From the NCBI GenBank assembly GCA_032718475.1, contig JAUCBJ010004332.1:1-61951 (forward strand): a DNA stretch of 61,951 nt, read 5' to 3'. Shown one piece after another: positions 12,439-24,130 of the stretch (positions within the stretch are counted from its first letter, which is position 1; each line of letters begins with the position of its first letter). The notes under the pieces were generated by a model. That model was not told the DNA's origin and did not search any database. It saw only the letters and a list, made by a program, of their open reading frames with translations. A program made the translations under genes and the position numbers. The stretch comes from Nemertoderma westbladi (Eukaryota; Xenacoelomorpha; Nemertodermatida; Nemertodermatidae).

Positions 12439-15400
12439 TCACGTTGGGGAGCCCCTAGATGTTTGAGGAATTAGGGAGGTGGTCGTGGGAAGAGTATCTT
12501 GCTTTCCATAGTTTCCGGAGAGTTCTCGGTCTCTTTCCAGTAAACATAAACGACAAACTGGGCGATTGAGCTGCTGCGTCTCAAAGACAATTCCTGGTTT
12601 TTTAAAGTTACGTCGCATGACGACAAGTTCTACCGATCGCACTAAACCATCATCTGACAGATGGGTCTTGATGATACGACCTGTCTGCCACCTCTTTCGT
12701 GGAAGATCTGAGTCCACAATAAGGACCATGTCTCCGGCGCTGACGTTTTCGTGCTGCGCAAGCCACTTAGTTCGCAGTTGTAGCATAGGCAGATAATGTT
12801 TTTCAAAATGGTCAGCAAAACGACGGGATAACAACTGCATAAGTTGCCAAGTTTGCTAGCAGTATTTGTCTCCGTCCGTGATTTCCGATCGTGGGAGCAT
12901 GGCTACAGGTTTCTCCAGTAGGAAGTGCGCGGGTGTTAGCGCTTCCAGGGAATCGGGACTCGATGAGACTGGCATGAGCGGTCTCTTGTTGAGATAGGTG
13001 GCAATTCCCTCCATTAACGTCCGCAAAAGTTTGTCGGTGAGATATGCGCGGCACGGCACTATAAAGTGAAATGCGGTCTTCACGCTCCTGATTAATCTCT
13101 CCCAACTTCCTCCCCACCAAGGGGCGTCGGCGGCGTTGAAGGTCCAGCTAGACGCTGTTACCCTTAGCTGATCGTCCACCTGTCTTTGGTTCCAATCTTT
13201 GACGTAAGCCTTGATTTCATTGTTGGGACCAATGAAGTTTGTTCCCTTATCAGATCTCATCGTATTACTAGTTCCAAAGCAAGCGATCTGTCGGCGTAAG
13301 CTCAGTATGAAGCTGTTGGTAGATAGATTGTTCACCATATTGATATGGATAGCTCTACAAGTCATACAGACAAAGATGACACACCATCTCTTGACTATAG
13401 TCCTAGCACGATATACTTCAATAGGACCAAATAAATCCACACCGGTATTAGTAAAGGGTGGTTCATAGAAGCTTACTCGTTCCCTAGGTAATTCTGCCTC
13501 TCGCTGTGTTAAAGGCCTACTGAATGCTTTCCTACAGGGTATGCAGTTCCTAAGAACTTGGTTCAGAGCTCTACGGGGTTTATGAAAATAATAGCGAGTT
13601 CGAATTTCGCTAAGAACTCGTTCTCTACCAGCATGATAAAGCTTACTGTGAACATCTACAATCATCTTGATTTGTATTTCAAGATTTCTAATGAGTATGG
13701 GAAACTTAGTGTCAAAGGATAATGGAGCATTAGTTAGTCTTCCTCCAACGCGTATTAACCCATCTATCATTGTGCTAGAGAAACGATCCCTTAAGCGCAT
13801 CTGTGGATTTCTCAACAACAGGAAATACTTATCGGAATCCTCATAGCATTGCAGGAGTCTCAGTATCTGCTTATTGGTTTCTTCATGCTCCTGGTAACTG
13901 ATCTTCTCCTTCAGAAACCTGTCGGATATCTTGTATTTGGGAAGATCTTTAACAACATGGACCTGCGCAGATGTCAGTGGAGCGGTATCACTAATGGTCT
14001 TCGTCCTGGAGTAGTGATGATGAAAACATCGCTTTAAATATGTAACAGCCTTACAGAGCCGATTCCAGAAACTATAGTGATGTATCGCTCTCTGCAGGAG
14101 AGGTGAGAGTCCTTGCGAGACGTCTGGTATTCCAGATTTCCAATCTTTCTCTCTGATTTCCACAACAGACTTATTTGTGGCTGGGGGTTTCGGATCCAAA
14201 GCGTTGTCTCCGGAAGTGTGTAGTACAGACAGATCTATCACGGGTTTAAATAATTTCGATTTACTCGCCCGAGTTTTAGGTTTGACTTTCTCTGCTCCCT
14301 TGGCTTGTCTAATCTCCGCCGTAGTAAGATGAGGAGGCCATTCATTCTCTTCTTTGCTTAGGAAGTCGGGTCCACCTAACCAGTCTGGAGTATCTATCAG
14401 TTCCTGTGGAGTTGCTCCCCTGGAGGCGATGTCGGCTGGATTAATCGACCCGGGGCAATGTCTCCATTGATCTATCTTCGTGCGACTAAGTATAATGGCT
14501 ACTCTGTTGGTAACAAAGACACTGAATTAACAGACTTCATTGGTTATATACTCCAACACGAGTAAAGCATCGGTCCAATAGACAATTTTCTCCAGTGAAT
14601 AGTCAATCTGTTCTGTTACATTCCGGCCGATGGCTGTAGCGTATAGAGCTGCCTTTAACTCCGCTCGAGGAACTTTCAACTTGTTGTTTATCAAGGCCTT
14701 AGAGGTAACCAAGGCGACCTTAATTCCATCCGGAGTTTCAACTCTCAGGTAGGCTACTATACCTATTGCCATATCGCTGGCGTCTCCAAACACATGGAGT
14801 TGATAGGAATACGTGGGGAGAAAATGACCAAAATAAGAACGGGAAATTATAAAGTTCTTGATGGATGGTAGAGAATCTTCCCATTTCATCCACTTCTTTA
14901 ATAGTTCTCCCTTAAGTGGATTGTCCCATGAGTGGTTTTCAAGCCACATTTGTTGTACTAAACTCCGAGCGATCAATATAACTGGGCTAATAAATCCCAA
15001 TGGATCGAAATAAGTGCTCAGGATACTTAGACAAATCCGTTTAGTCCGAACTGGATTATCTCGCTGTTTTAGCTGGAAAAACAGTATATCTCTCTCGGTG
15101 TCCCATTTCAAACCAAGCGTCTTGGTTTCTGGAAGATTGTCCCTGATTAGGTCTAGATCTTTAACTCCTCGGTCTTCTACCGGGATCGATTCCAGAAACT
15201 CACGGGAGTTGCTGGTAAATTTAGTTAATCGAAATTCACCTCTTTTTAAGCACTCTACCGTTCCTTTGGCGACATCAATGGCTTCTTCCACCGATGGGAG
15301 GGACTTTAAATTGTCATCCATTTATATATCCCGTTTGATGTTGTCAATAACCTCTTTGGAGAAGGCGTCCCGGTTGTCATCAGCAGTGGTACGCACTACT

Positions 15401-17586
15401 GCGCAGGCGTTTGAAGGGCTCGAGATGATCCCAAAAGCCTGGATGGTCATCCAGTACTCCACCGGTTTCTGGTTGAGGTCTCCGTCAGGCCACCACAGAA
15501 ATTGTAGGCTGTCTCAATCCCTATCCAGCGCCTTAACTTGTAAGAACATGCCTTCTATATCGGAGCCAAAAGCGATTGAATATTGTCGTAATCTTAAGAG
15601 TATTCCCAACAAGGATTGGAGTAAGTTGGGTCCTGGCAACAACTCGGAGTTAATTGATTGGCCTATGTAGAGGGCGGAGCCGTCAAATACTACCCGGACT
15701 TCGTTGGGTTTACCGGGTTTGGGAACGTAATGATGTGTTAAATAGTACGTTCTATCAGTTATGGGTGTTCCTTCCGGTACTCGCTCCGCATATCCCTTGT
15801 CAATGAATTTCTTCAGCTGGGTCTTGTACATCTCCTTAGCTGAAGCATTTGCCGTAAGGCGTCGATGTAGTTGCACAATTCTCTTCTCCGCCAAGGGTCG
15901 GTTGTTTATAAAATTGGGTTCTCGCCGTCGGAAAGGCAGACCAATCTCATACCTAACTTGATCTTAATGAAAACGTGTAGTTGTTTCCTGTATCTGCTTG
16001 GCTCTTTCTTCTTCTACCGATAGGGCCTTATTGTAGGAATTGGGCTCTACAGCCTCTTGAGTAAAGAATTGCACGGCGTGTTCATCACGAGACTTCGCGT
16101 TGTAGCGATCTATCACTTCATTCAGTTTGTCGTTGTATGCTGATCCCGCTGGATGAATGAGATGACATAGGTTCACTTGGTTTTGCCAAGTTTCATTTTC
16201 CGTAAGGAGGTCGATGGTATTCTCCTCATCAAAGAGTTGGTGGATATCGTCATTATCTGAGGAGTATGGTGTTCCCTCAGGTGGGTCGTCTCCCTCACTG
16301 GTCTCCTCATCCCATTCACTCACCTGGTAGACCCGTTCTTTGGGTAGCCTTTCCATGAGAGTTCTACGAGAAAGTCCAGTAAAGTACCAACCTACTCTAG
16401 TTCTTCCCGCATAGGTTTGTAGTGGTTGCAGTTGAGCAGGCTGTTTCTCCAATGTATCAAGCGCCTCATGCGCATTTTGGCCGATGAGTATTTGTACTCC
16501 AGGGTAGTCTGTGTTGAGTCTAGGTATCTTATGCTGCTGGGTGAAACAGTCCTCATCCCAGTTATAAGGTTCCACTTGGCTGGTAGCGAAGTTCTTTATC
16601 GCCACCAGTTTTACTGACCTTATACTGTGTTCTCCTAGTTCATCCTGGGGGGTGGACAACGCGCCTACATAGTAATCTGTAGTTACTGTAGATTTCCAAA
16701 CCTGCATAATTCCTGACATGTTCAACTTAGTTCGGAACTTGGGTTGTCCAGCAAAGATGTCTTCGGCTAGTTCTTTGTCGATGAATGTTCCTGTGCTGCC
16801 GGAGTCAAGGAGGGCGTTCACTATATAACTCTTTTTTGGCCCGTGGACTCTCAACTGCACTACGGGAAATTCTCGGATTCCTACGTTGGAAGTTGGTGTT
16901 TTCCAAGATGGTTGTCGGTCAGGAGTAGTGAGGGGGAGCTCACTATCGGTTTCCTTCTCATACGTAAGTGCTCGATACACTGCGGTATTTATTAGGTAAC
17001 AGGATTCGTTTTTGTCGGAGAATTCATCCGTATAGAATCCTTCCATCTCAGAACTTTGGTCAGTGTCGTTCACATCACTGAATTGGACATGTAGTTTGGA
17101 CTCACTTACCTGACTCGGGCTTTTTCTTTCGAATTCAGTGTGCAACAAGATATGATGTTTTGCGCCGCGCTTAGCACACCTTGCATCAGAGTAACAGGTT
17201 CTCCGTTGGTGTCCTTGTCTGAGGCAATTATAACACAACCGCTTATTCCACATGACTTCACGTCTATCTATTAGGGATTTCTTTAGGAATTCATCACACA
17301 CACTTAAACGGTGGGGCCCGTCGCACAGTACACATTTTGGTTTGATGTTACTTACCTTACTTTGAGTAACGTTGTGCACACTCGTTCTTTCCTCGGGCTT
17401 TCTTCCATGAATTATCTTAGGAGAAGTAGGAGGAGTTTTTCTTACCTGTTCTCTCCTGTCATTGGTTCGAGACTTAAATTTACTTACGTCTTTAGGCGCT
17501 TTATTGACATAGTAAGATCTTTCAGTGTCTTTCCCACTGTCCTCTTCTTGAGAAGCCTGGCTTTCGCCGTTGTCTGTATAACACAC
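12439..17586 (-). pseudogene. pol: BEL1 pol: CCHC, aspartic protease, RT, RNase H, integrase
   Basis: One reading frame runs through this region with stops at 15964, 15514, 15322, 14527 and 12856. On the minus strand it encodes a gag zinc knuckle (CYNCLRQGHQRRTC), an A17-type aspartic protease with ALLDSGSTGTFI, a BEL reverse transcriptase (FGSDIEGMFLQV, then MDD), RNase H starting QLHVFGDAS, and an integrase. The integrase has an HHCC finger (YHAGRERVL ... NCIPC) and the DDE residues in VDLFGP, RSDKGTNF and GSWERLI. The tyrosine codon before MDD is a TAA stop, where BEL2 reads YVDD. The protein makes cDNA and inserts it; this copy is inactive. The family assignment to BEL/Pao is firm from domain order and motifs. 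Confidence 0.93.
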
Positions 17587-20526
17587 TTTCTCCTATAAAT
17601 GGGTTTCTCACTTACCTTATTTTCCGGTGTCTTCTCTCTGGACTGCTTTAGGAGCTGTAATTTTACCTCTCCATCTAAGAATGACATGAGATCAGCCATG
17701 GTAGGGTCTCTTCGTTGTTGTTCCATCATATATAAGACTTTCTTGTCCCAGCGTGTACCTACTCCACCCTTTGGTAAAGTAGAGGCCACGGCTCCAATAA
17801 CCATAGAACTCTGATATTCATGAGACTTACCTAGCCAATCTAATTGTCTACAGATCTCCTGAATCTCATCGGAAAGCTCTATAATCCCGCTGCTAATGAA
17901 CTTTCGGGGCGCTACCAATTTTGCATACAAATACCTAGCTATGTTATTCCTATTACCATACCTGATGTTTAGTGTATCCCAAACTTGTCTTAATCCATCT
18001 GGATGGATGTCCAATAAACTTTAACGCCATTAACTTGGGAGATCCTTCCAAGCACTCGATGAGGAATCTAAGTTTCTCTCCGTTAGATAGCACAGAGTTC
18101 TGTATGTTATCTTTGTAATATTCATTAAAAGGTAACCATTTCATTTCATCTCCATTGAACTTGACAATCTCTCCCACCTTTACCGCTTGACGGGCTTCGG
18201 TTCTAGCCATTTGACGCGTAAAACTTTCTTGGGCCATCGTGATTTTTAATATCGAGTTATCGGTATATAAATATCTCGGATTATGAGCAGGTCTATATGG
18301 AATATCATTGTCAACAGGTTTATAATTACCCTTAATAGGGTTTACTATAGGAGTTTCTACTTCACTAGCAGTATAGATGCGTGTAGGCTTCACACCTTGC
18401 GCATGAAATATTTCAGACCTAACAGGTTGACACATTGTTACAGGGTGTGTTGGTATACCCTTTTGTGTATTTACTAATCTATCGCGTTCTAACGCGATAC
18501 TCTGCTGCACTTCTTGCAACTCTAACCTACTTTCCCTTACTGTTCCTTTGAACTGTTGAACAGTCTCCTGCATCTGCCCAAGCAGGAGATCCATCCCCCG
18601 CCGTCCCTCATCCACCCACTCGAACGCTGAAGCGGGAGCCGCCAACATAGTAGCGGGTAGACGAGGGACAACGGGCGACAAATCATTGATATTTCGCTCG
18701 GAGTCCAGGACAGGAACTGTCTCAGGGGCGGTTCTGCTGGGCACAGGTAGTTTAGTGCTGTGCAAAGGGAATTTAGAGGTAGGTTCTGGGAGTACAGGTG
18801 TCTCTATCACCGAAGGGGTGGCTTCGAGAACAGGCCTAATTATTTCAGGTTCATCTACTATAGTAGGGAGTCTTTCTACCCTAATAATTTGGTCTGTGGG
18901 TTCTGTACTACCTAAGTCTGTGCTAGCTAGTTGTCTTCTAACAGCTGGGGGCAGATTAGGCAATTTCTGAAGGTGAGGCATTCTTCTACGTCTGTTGGAA
19001 CGAGATCTATTTCCTCCGCCTTCAGGATCGGTGGTATCGCCTTCCTCAGATGATGTAAACCCATGTCTTTTGGGAGTAGATCGACTTATCATCTGCATTT
19101 GACTAGCTGTTAACTGTTTATCTATGTAGTCTTGCTTCTCTTGCAGATTTTCCAACTCTAGTTGGGTGGTCTCTTCAGATGCTCTCCGTTCTGCTTCTGC
19201 CACTGCTATCTTTCTTTCTGCTTCTGCCGTTTTTCCTTACGCTTCTGCCGCTGCCTCTGCCGCTTTTGCCGCTGCCTCTGCCGCTTTTCTTTCCACTTCT
19301 GCTGCTTTTCTTTCCGCTTCTGCCGCTGCCACTGCCGCTGCTGCTGTCTTTCTGTCTTCTATACGTTTTTTCTTTACTTGTTCTTCTTGGACCCTAGCGA
19401 TGCGGAGGCGTTCATCAAATTTAGCTTGGTTTGCAGCTAACATTTCCGCATCTATTGCGTCCAGCACAAACTTGGCTCCTTCACTATTAGGGCAAAGTCC
19501 AGCCAGCCGTCTCCTCAACTCTTCGTCTCCTATAAATCGTTGATAGTCTGACAGATAGATGTCAATAGCATCCTTCTTATGCGGTTTCTCTGCCGTCGCT
19601 TCACTTTCCACTTGGGAAAAAGTAGCGTCTGTTGATTCTCCATGGGTTGAGCGCTCCTCCAGCTGAGTTTTCCACTGAGCCGTTCCTTGAACTTGGAGAC
19701 TCACCCGTTGAAACCAAGTCTTTACAGCAACTTGCAACAACGTGTCTTGTCTTCTTTTAGAAGCCTCTTCAAAGGCTGATAATATTAGCCTGATTCGCAG
19801 AATTCTTTCTCTAACTTGATAAAGCAGTTGTCCCTGCTCTTGAGGTCCTTGGGGTTGTTGAAACAGTTATTCCTCTAATCGATCCAAAGAGCTGAAGAAT
19901 CCCTGTACATATCCTGCTGCCGACCTCTTCCACACAGCTGGATCACTAGTGTCTTTTGTCACTCCCATCCTGTGTAAGTCCTCCCAGGCAGCTTCCGATA
20001 AGTTCAACGGGAGTCCGGGTCTGGGGAAGTTCCATTGCGTCTTGACAATAGACTTCAGTTCCTCCCTTGTGTATCCCGCATAACTGTCCTTGGTCGATTG
20101 CTTACTTCTCGCCCAATCGATTTGTTGTTCCTCCACCGCAATCAATACCCTAGTGAGTACAGCTGCAGGAAGAATGAGAAGGGAATCTGTATAAACCGCA
20201 TCTGCCATCTTTGCTCCACGCTCGGGTGTCAGCTCTACAGTATCCGAACTACTGGAGCTGTCGGGCCGCTGAGAAATAAGTTCTCGGCTTGGGTGTTGCT
20301 GCTGTTTGACAGCTGCTTCTTGATCCTGCTTGACTTGAGCCCGAGTACCTATGATAGACCTACGGTGTTGGACTAGCCTAGGGTTTGATACTACTACTGG
20401 AGGGATGACCTTTCTTACAGTAGGAGGTAAGATGAACTTTGGTCTCAAATGCTCCACAGTCCTATCTGGGTCACAGATGGTTGTATCTAGTAGACTGTCT
20501 GACAGGTTTTGCTTTGTGTCAGACAT
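17484..20526 (-). pseudogene. gag: BEL1 gag
   Basis: The gag reading frame starts at 20526 and shares its frame with pol. It has TAA stops at 19867 and 19237. An overlapping segment in another frame (18014-17484) shows a compensating pair of frameshifts near 18010 and 17590. The middle is a strong Ala/Glu/Lys coiled coil encoded by short GC-rich repeats (about 19190-19350). It is followed by a proline-rich stretch and then a DUF1759-like gag domain that includes WLPFNEYYKDNIQ, LRFLIECLEGSPK and VWDTLNIRYGNR. These motifs are typical of BEL/Pao particle-forming proteins. A CCHC knuckle follows at the start of the pol entry. Confidence 0.85.
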
Positions 20527-20798
20527 GTTTGTTTGTACAGTTGAATGCCTACTGCTATAATTACAGTTAAAGCAAGTTTAGTAATTCAGTATCACTGTTA
20601 GCCTAGTAATTAATTACCGATATCGTTACTCTATGCAACGTGATATATATACAATATATCAGAATACCGGTATACACTTATAGTATATAAGTATTATTAC
20701 AGATCGAATATTAGGGTTCATCACAGAATACCGGTATATAATTTCAGCGCAAATATAAAGATATATAATAAGCCTAACGTGAATACCGGTATACAGCT
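20527..20798 (-). other. BEL1 leader, gag-proximal part
   Basis: This is the part of the BEL1 5' untranslated leader nearest gag, cut off from the rest (48036-49683) by BEL2. It ends with the target copy CAGCT at 20794-20798. It contains the palindrome ATACCGGTAT at 20664-20673, 20728-20737 and 20783-20792; the remote part has the same palindrome at 48093-48102, which supports the join. Confidence 0.8.
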
Positions 20799-20938
20799 TG
20801 ATGAATTATTTCACTATAAGATAGCATTTGTAGTTTAACTTTAACGTAAAACTTTCGAAAATCCGACGCATTTTCATTAAGTTACAGTAATGTAATATGC
20901 CTATTCATATTTGTATACATAAAACCCCTTGTTACTCT

Positions 20939-21012
20939 CGTAGCGTAGTGGTCAGATGGTTAAGGCGTTGGTTGCATTACATAGGTTACGAGTTCGAATC
21001 TTGGTCGGGAAA
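20939..21012 (+). promoter_or_regulatory. tRNA-like Pol III type-2 promoter in the LTR
   Basis: TAGCGTAGTGG fits the A-box consensus, and about 45 bp downstream AGTTCGAATCT fits the B box except at its two ends. The intervening text GGTTAAGGCG is typical of a tRNA D arm. The same block is in the 3' LTR at about 39347-39420, where the A box reads TGGCGTAGTGG. The anticodon arm does not fold cleanly, so this is tRNA-derived rather than a functional tRNA gene. Confidence 0.65.
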
Positions 21013-21188
21013 TTTGCATTGTGGGGCAATTTATTTTCATTTGGTACAAATTGGTAAGCCAATGAGGTGCGTACAACGTATCGAACGATGAGTTAGGCCA
21101 ATCATAGGGCATGGAATATCTTATTGCTCCAATGTGAGGCCATGAAATACTCTAGAAGGTTCTAGTGAATTCTATGTCCCAGATTTAG

Positions 21189-21196
21189 TATATAAA
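21189..21196 (+). promoter_or_regulatory. Probable TATA box of the BEL2 LTR
   Basis: TATATAAA followed by GGGCTGG is found at the same place in both LTRs (about 39597-39604 in the 3' copy). It would place transcription start near 21220 and gives a long R-U5 region. No other TATA element of similar quality was noticed in the LTR. Confidence 0.55.
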
Positions 21197-23065
21197 GGGC
21201 TGGTTTGCCTTCGGTTATCACTTGTAAACCTAGTTATCTTCTGGTCTTGACACAATTGTACTCATTAGTTATCACTTCTTGTTGTCATTTCTTAACTTGT
21301 TTCTTGTTGAAACTATGTTAAATCTGTTTGATTATTCTTTTGCTAAACTGTAAATACACTGCAAACTTCTGAACATGTTTTTCTTTGGTCCAACTTTGGG
21401 ACAGCCAAACAACGGGAAGATGACCGCCTAGACCGTTAGGCTGTCGGCAACGCAGGAAAAAGATGTCCTCAACACGCTAGCGCACACATTAGATTAGACC
21501 GCGCACCCCCTTTGCCCTTCGAAATACTCCACTTGCCATGCAGCGCCCGCTTTATGAGGAAGGTAAGACTTTGTTTGACGCCCTTGCCCGCCGTAAGACC
21601 TATAGATCAGGGTAAGCGTGACGCCGTCCTGGGATGCCGCAAAATTTAGGATCAAGTAATTATATTTAGGCAGAACCCCTTTTGTCAATCCTGCAAACCC
21701 CCGGGTTACCTGTATACCTCACAGGTAATGTGAGCTATTGCCGTTCATCAGTACGCAAGTACATAATAGGAACAGAGAGCATACGTTCCATAATTTAGTG
21801 ATTTGTAGTACTGACTGTTTGGTACCGGTTCGCTTTGTAGAACATACATTAGTACCTCACCTCGCCTGAAGTTAGTTATTTGATCAGGCAAGGAGTATTT
21901 CTGCTACCGGCACACCGCTTGGCCTAGGGAGGTTTTATTAATATCCTACCGCGCCTTGCCATGTACTGATAGGTATCTGCTGCTAACTACCGCAGCAACA
22001 AAGTTCTAGAATCAAATTCGTATACCAGATCAGCTAACGTACGGTAGCAATTAACCCCTATTTCTTACCTTACAACCAGAATCTGGTATTTGTGCCGATC
22101 ACGAGTGTAGTTACTAACACCGTGGTTGCCCAGTGAGTTGTGGATAGGAAGGAGAGAGCTTTGACGTCATTTGTAAGTATAAAGTTCTACAAAACGCAAC
22201 TAGTTTATTTTAGTAGCTAGCGCACGGTATTATTTCGGTCAGAAAATTACTAAAACCTAGTAAAATGGTATACACCAAAATTGTTTTATTGTAACACACC
22301 CACACACACACGCCCTAAAACATATTTCCTCTTAGAGTTTCTACTAGTTATAGCGCACTTTAGATTACCTTTAGGCAGAATTTATCTGTATTTGTAAGAT
22401 TAGGATCTGATATTTAGTTACGGCAAGAAAGGGAGTATTTCATTTTGTTATTAAACTGTTGTTTTCTGCGCAGCAGTTATTGTTACATTAGGCCTGACCT
22501 TTTAGACTGATTTTGTGCAGGGAGATCAGTTATTGTTACATTTAGGCACGACCTCTTTTTAGGCTGATTCAGACAGGGGGATCAGTATTGTTACGCTAGG
22601 GCCGTAACCCACCTAGCTCGTATATAAACCATATAAATCACACCACGGCAAGTTAATGTATTTAGGACTGTCAGCGATAGTTAGGATTCGCTGCGCGGGG
22701 ATTGTTTTCCCGTGAGTTTGGTCTGTTACTGTAACTGTACATCTGCCATACCGGTTAGAGGACAGGTATCCTTTTGTCTAGTTTGTAGGCATTAGACCTG
22801 CTCACATACATAGAATAGACACCAGGCTCTGCTCCTCGCCAGTAGTAGTTTGTGTATTGTATCTGTTTGTTTAGATATCCTGGACTGGGATTTGTTGTCA
22901 GATACTGTACGAGCCTGTTTCATTACTAGAGTCTCATAGTAAGATACATCGTTACTAGGATCTGGTAAGCGGTATACTACTGGACTTTATGGATAGAGAT
23001 ATTCTATATCTTCATATTAGTAGATTGTAGGCTGTAGGGTAGTCCCTACCGTAGAGGACACAACA

Positions 23066-24130
23066 GTGAGGTATATTTATTACTAAATTTGCAAGTTGCA
23101 ATTTGCAAACGGTAAATATATCCCGTAAGTCTACCTAGTAAGATATAGTAAAATATACCTTACAACAGTGAGGTATATTTATTCTTACAAAGTAGGAAAT
23201 ATATATCCCAACAGTGAGGTCTCTCACATACTGTTAGCTATTGTAAGTAGGAGATATTTAAAAATTTAAGGTTTGTAAATTTAGTAATTTGTAGAATGCC
23301 CCCTGCTTCAGTAGGCTTTTAGGGTAGCTAGTAGTTTCGTATTTAATATTTGACTAGCTAATAGTTAGTTTGTAGCAATTTGTTTTACGCCGTGTGTGTG
23401 CGGTGTTACTTTCGGTACTTGAAAAGGTACATAGGGTTTAAAGACCAAGTTGTATCGGTACCTAGGAAGATTTTTTGTAGAGTAGAAGTAAAACTCTCAC
23501 CTTCGACTTTTCAGGACTCAAGGACTCATTTCTGGACCGCTTCGAGGATTAGACCGCTTTTCGCAAAATTTGGGAGACAAAAAATTCGTCCGCGCCGCCG
23601 AAAAACGGAACGACCCACGTCCGGTTTGTATTTGGGAATTTGTACGACTGGAAGATCAAAGGAGCGTAAGTTTTATGACTCGTGTCGTTCAAACTTAGAA
23701 GGCACAGTAGTACTCAAAATTTGTGGGTTTCACTGTCTATTAGTAGTAGTTTTGTTGGTACTTATTTTCCCGTTAGACGTTGCTGTTTTGCCTATTTATT
23801 TGTACTTGTTGATCTACATTTTGGTAACGTATACCATTATCTCATGCATTCGTACAAATTTAGCCGGTAGGCTAGATTATTACTTATTTTATTATATACT
23901 TTGTTTAGTTTTATTTGTACTGGTTAGGTTATATATATGATATATATATATATCAAGGTAAGTTTGACATTTAGACATTTCGACATTTTGACATTTTGAC
24001 ATTCTGACTTTGTTGATTTATTTGTACCGGTTAGGGTATATGTGCTATATATATACCAAGGTAAGTTTGACATTTCAACATTCAGACACTTTGACATTTT
24101 ATTACCCGTACTTGACGTATATAATAAGAC
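23066..24130 (+). promoter_or_regulatory. BEL2 leader with two consensus splice donors
   Basis: This is untranslated sequence between the LTR and the gag start. A block of about 100 bp is duplicated near 23915-24010 and 24015-24110. Each copy holds CAAGGTAAGTTTG, a near-perfect splice donor (exon ends at 23957 and 24060), followed by tandem GACATTT units. A 186-codon ORF at 23380-23940 has a hydrophobic C-terminal half but no match to a known family; I treat it as unproven. The donors just upstream of gag would suit a spliced subgenomic mRNA for the 3' exonuclease gene. Confidence 0.55.

Larger units (their letters stand above)
20799..23065 (+). repeat. BEL2 5' LTR
   Basis: This LTR of 2267 bp matches the two parts of the 3' LTR (by eye, roughly 2-3% divergence plus a few short indels). 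It has a tRNA-like Pol III promoter sequence near its start and a TATATAAAGG box at 21189. The sequence after the LTR (GTGAGGTATATTTATT) does not start TGG, so I cannot assign the tRNA primer. CAACAGTGAGGT occurs three times at about 23061-23220. Confidence 0.92.

Noticed and set aside
20939-21012. Functional tRNA gene
   Set aside because: A and B boxes are present but the anticodon and T stems do not pair well, and the block is repeated within both LTRs.
23380-23940. 186-codon ORF in the BEL2 leader with a hydrophobic C-terminal half
   Set aside because: No recognisable family, lies in the untranslated leader with duplicated splice donors, and has no counterpart seen in BEL1; probably chance in AT-rich DNA.
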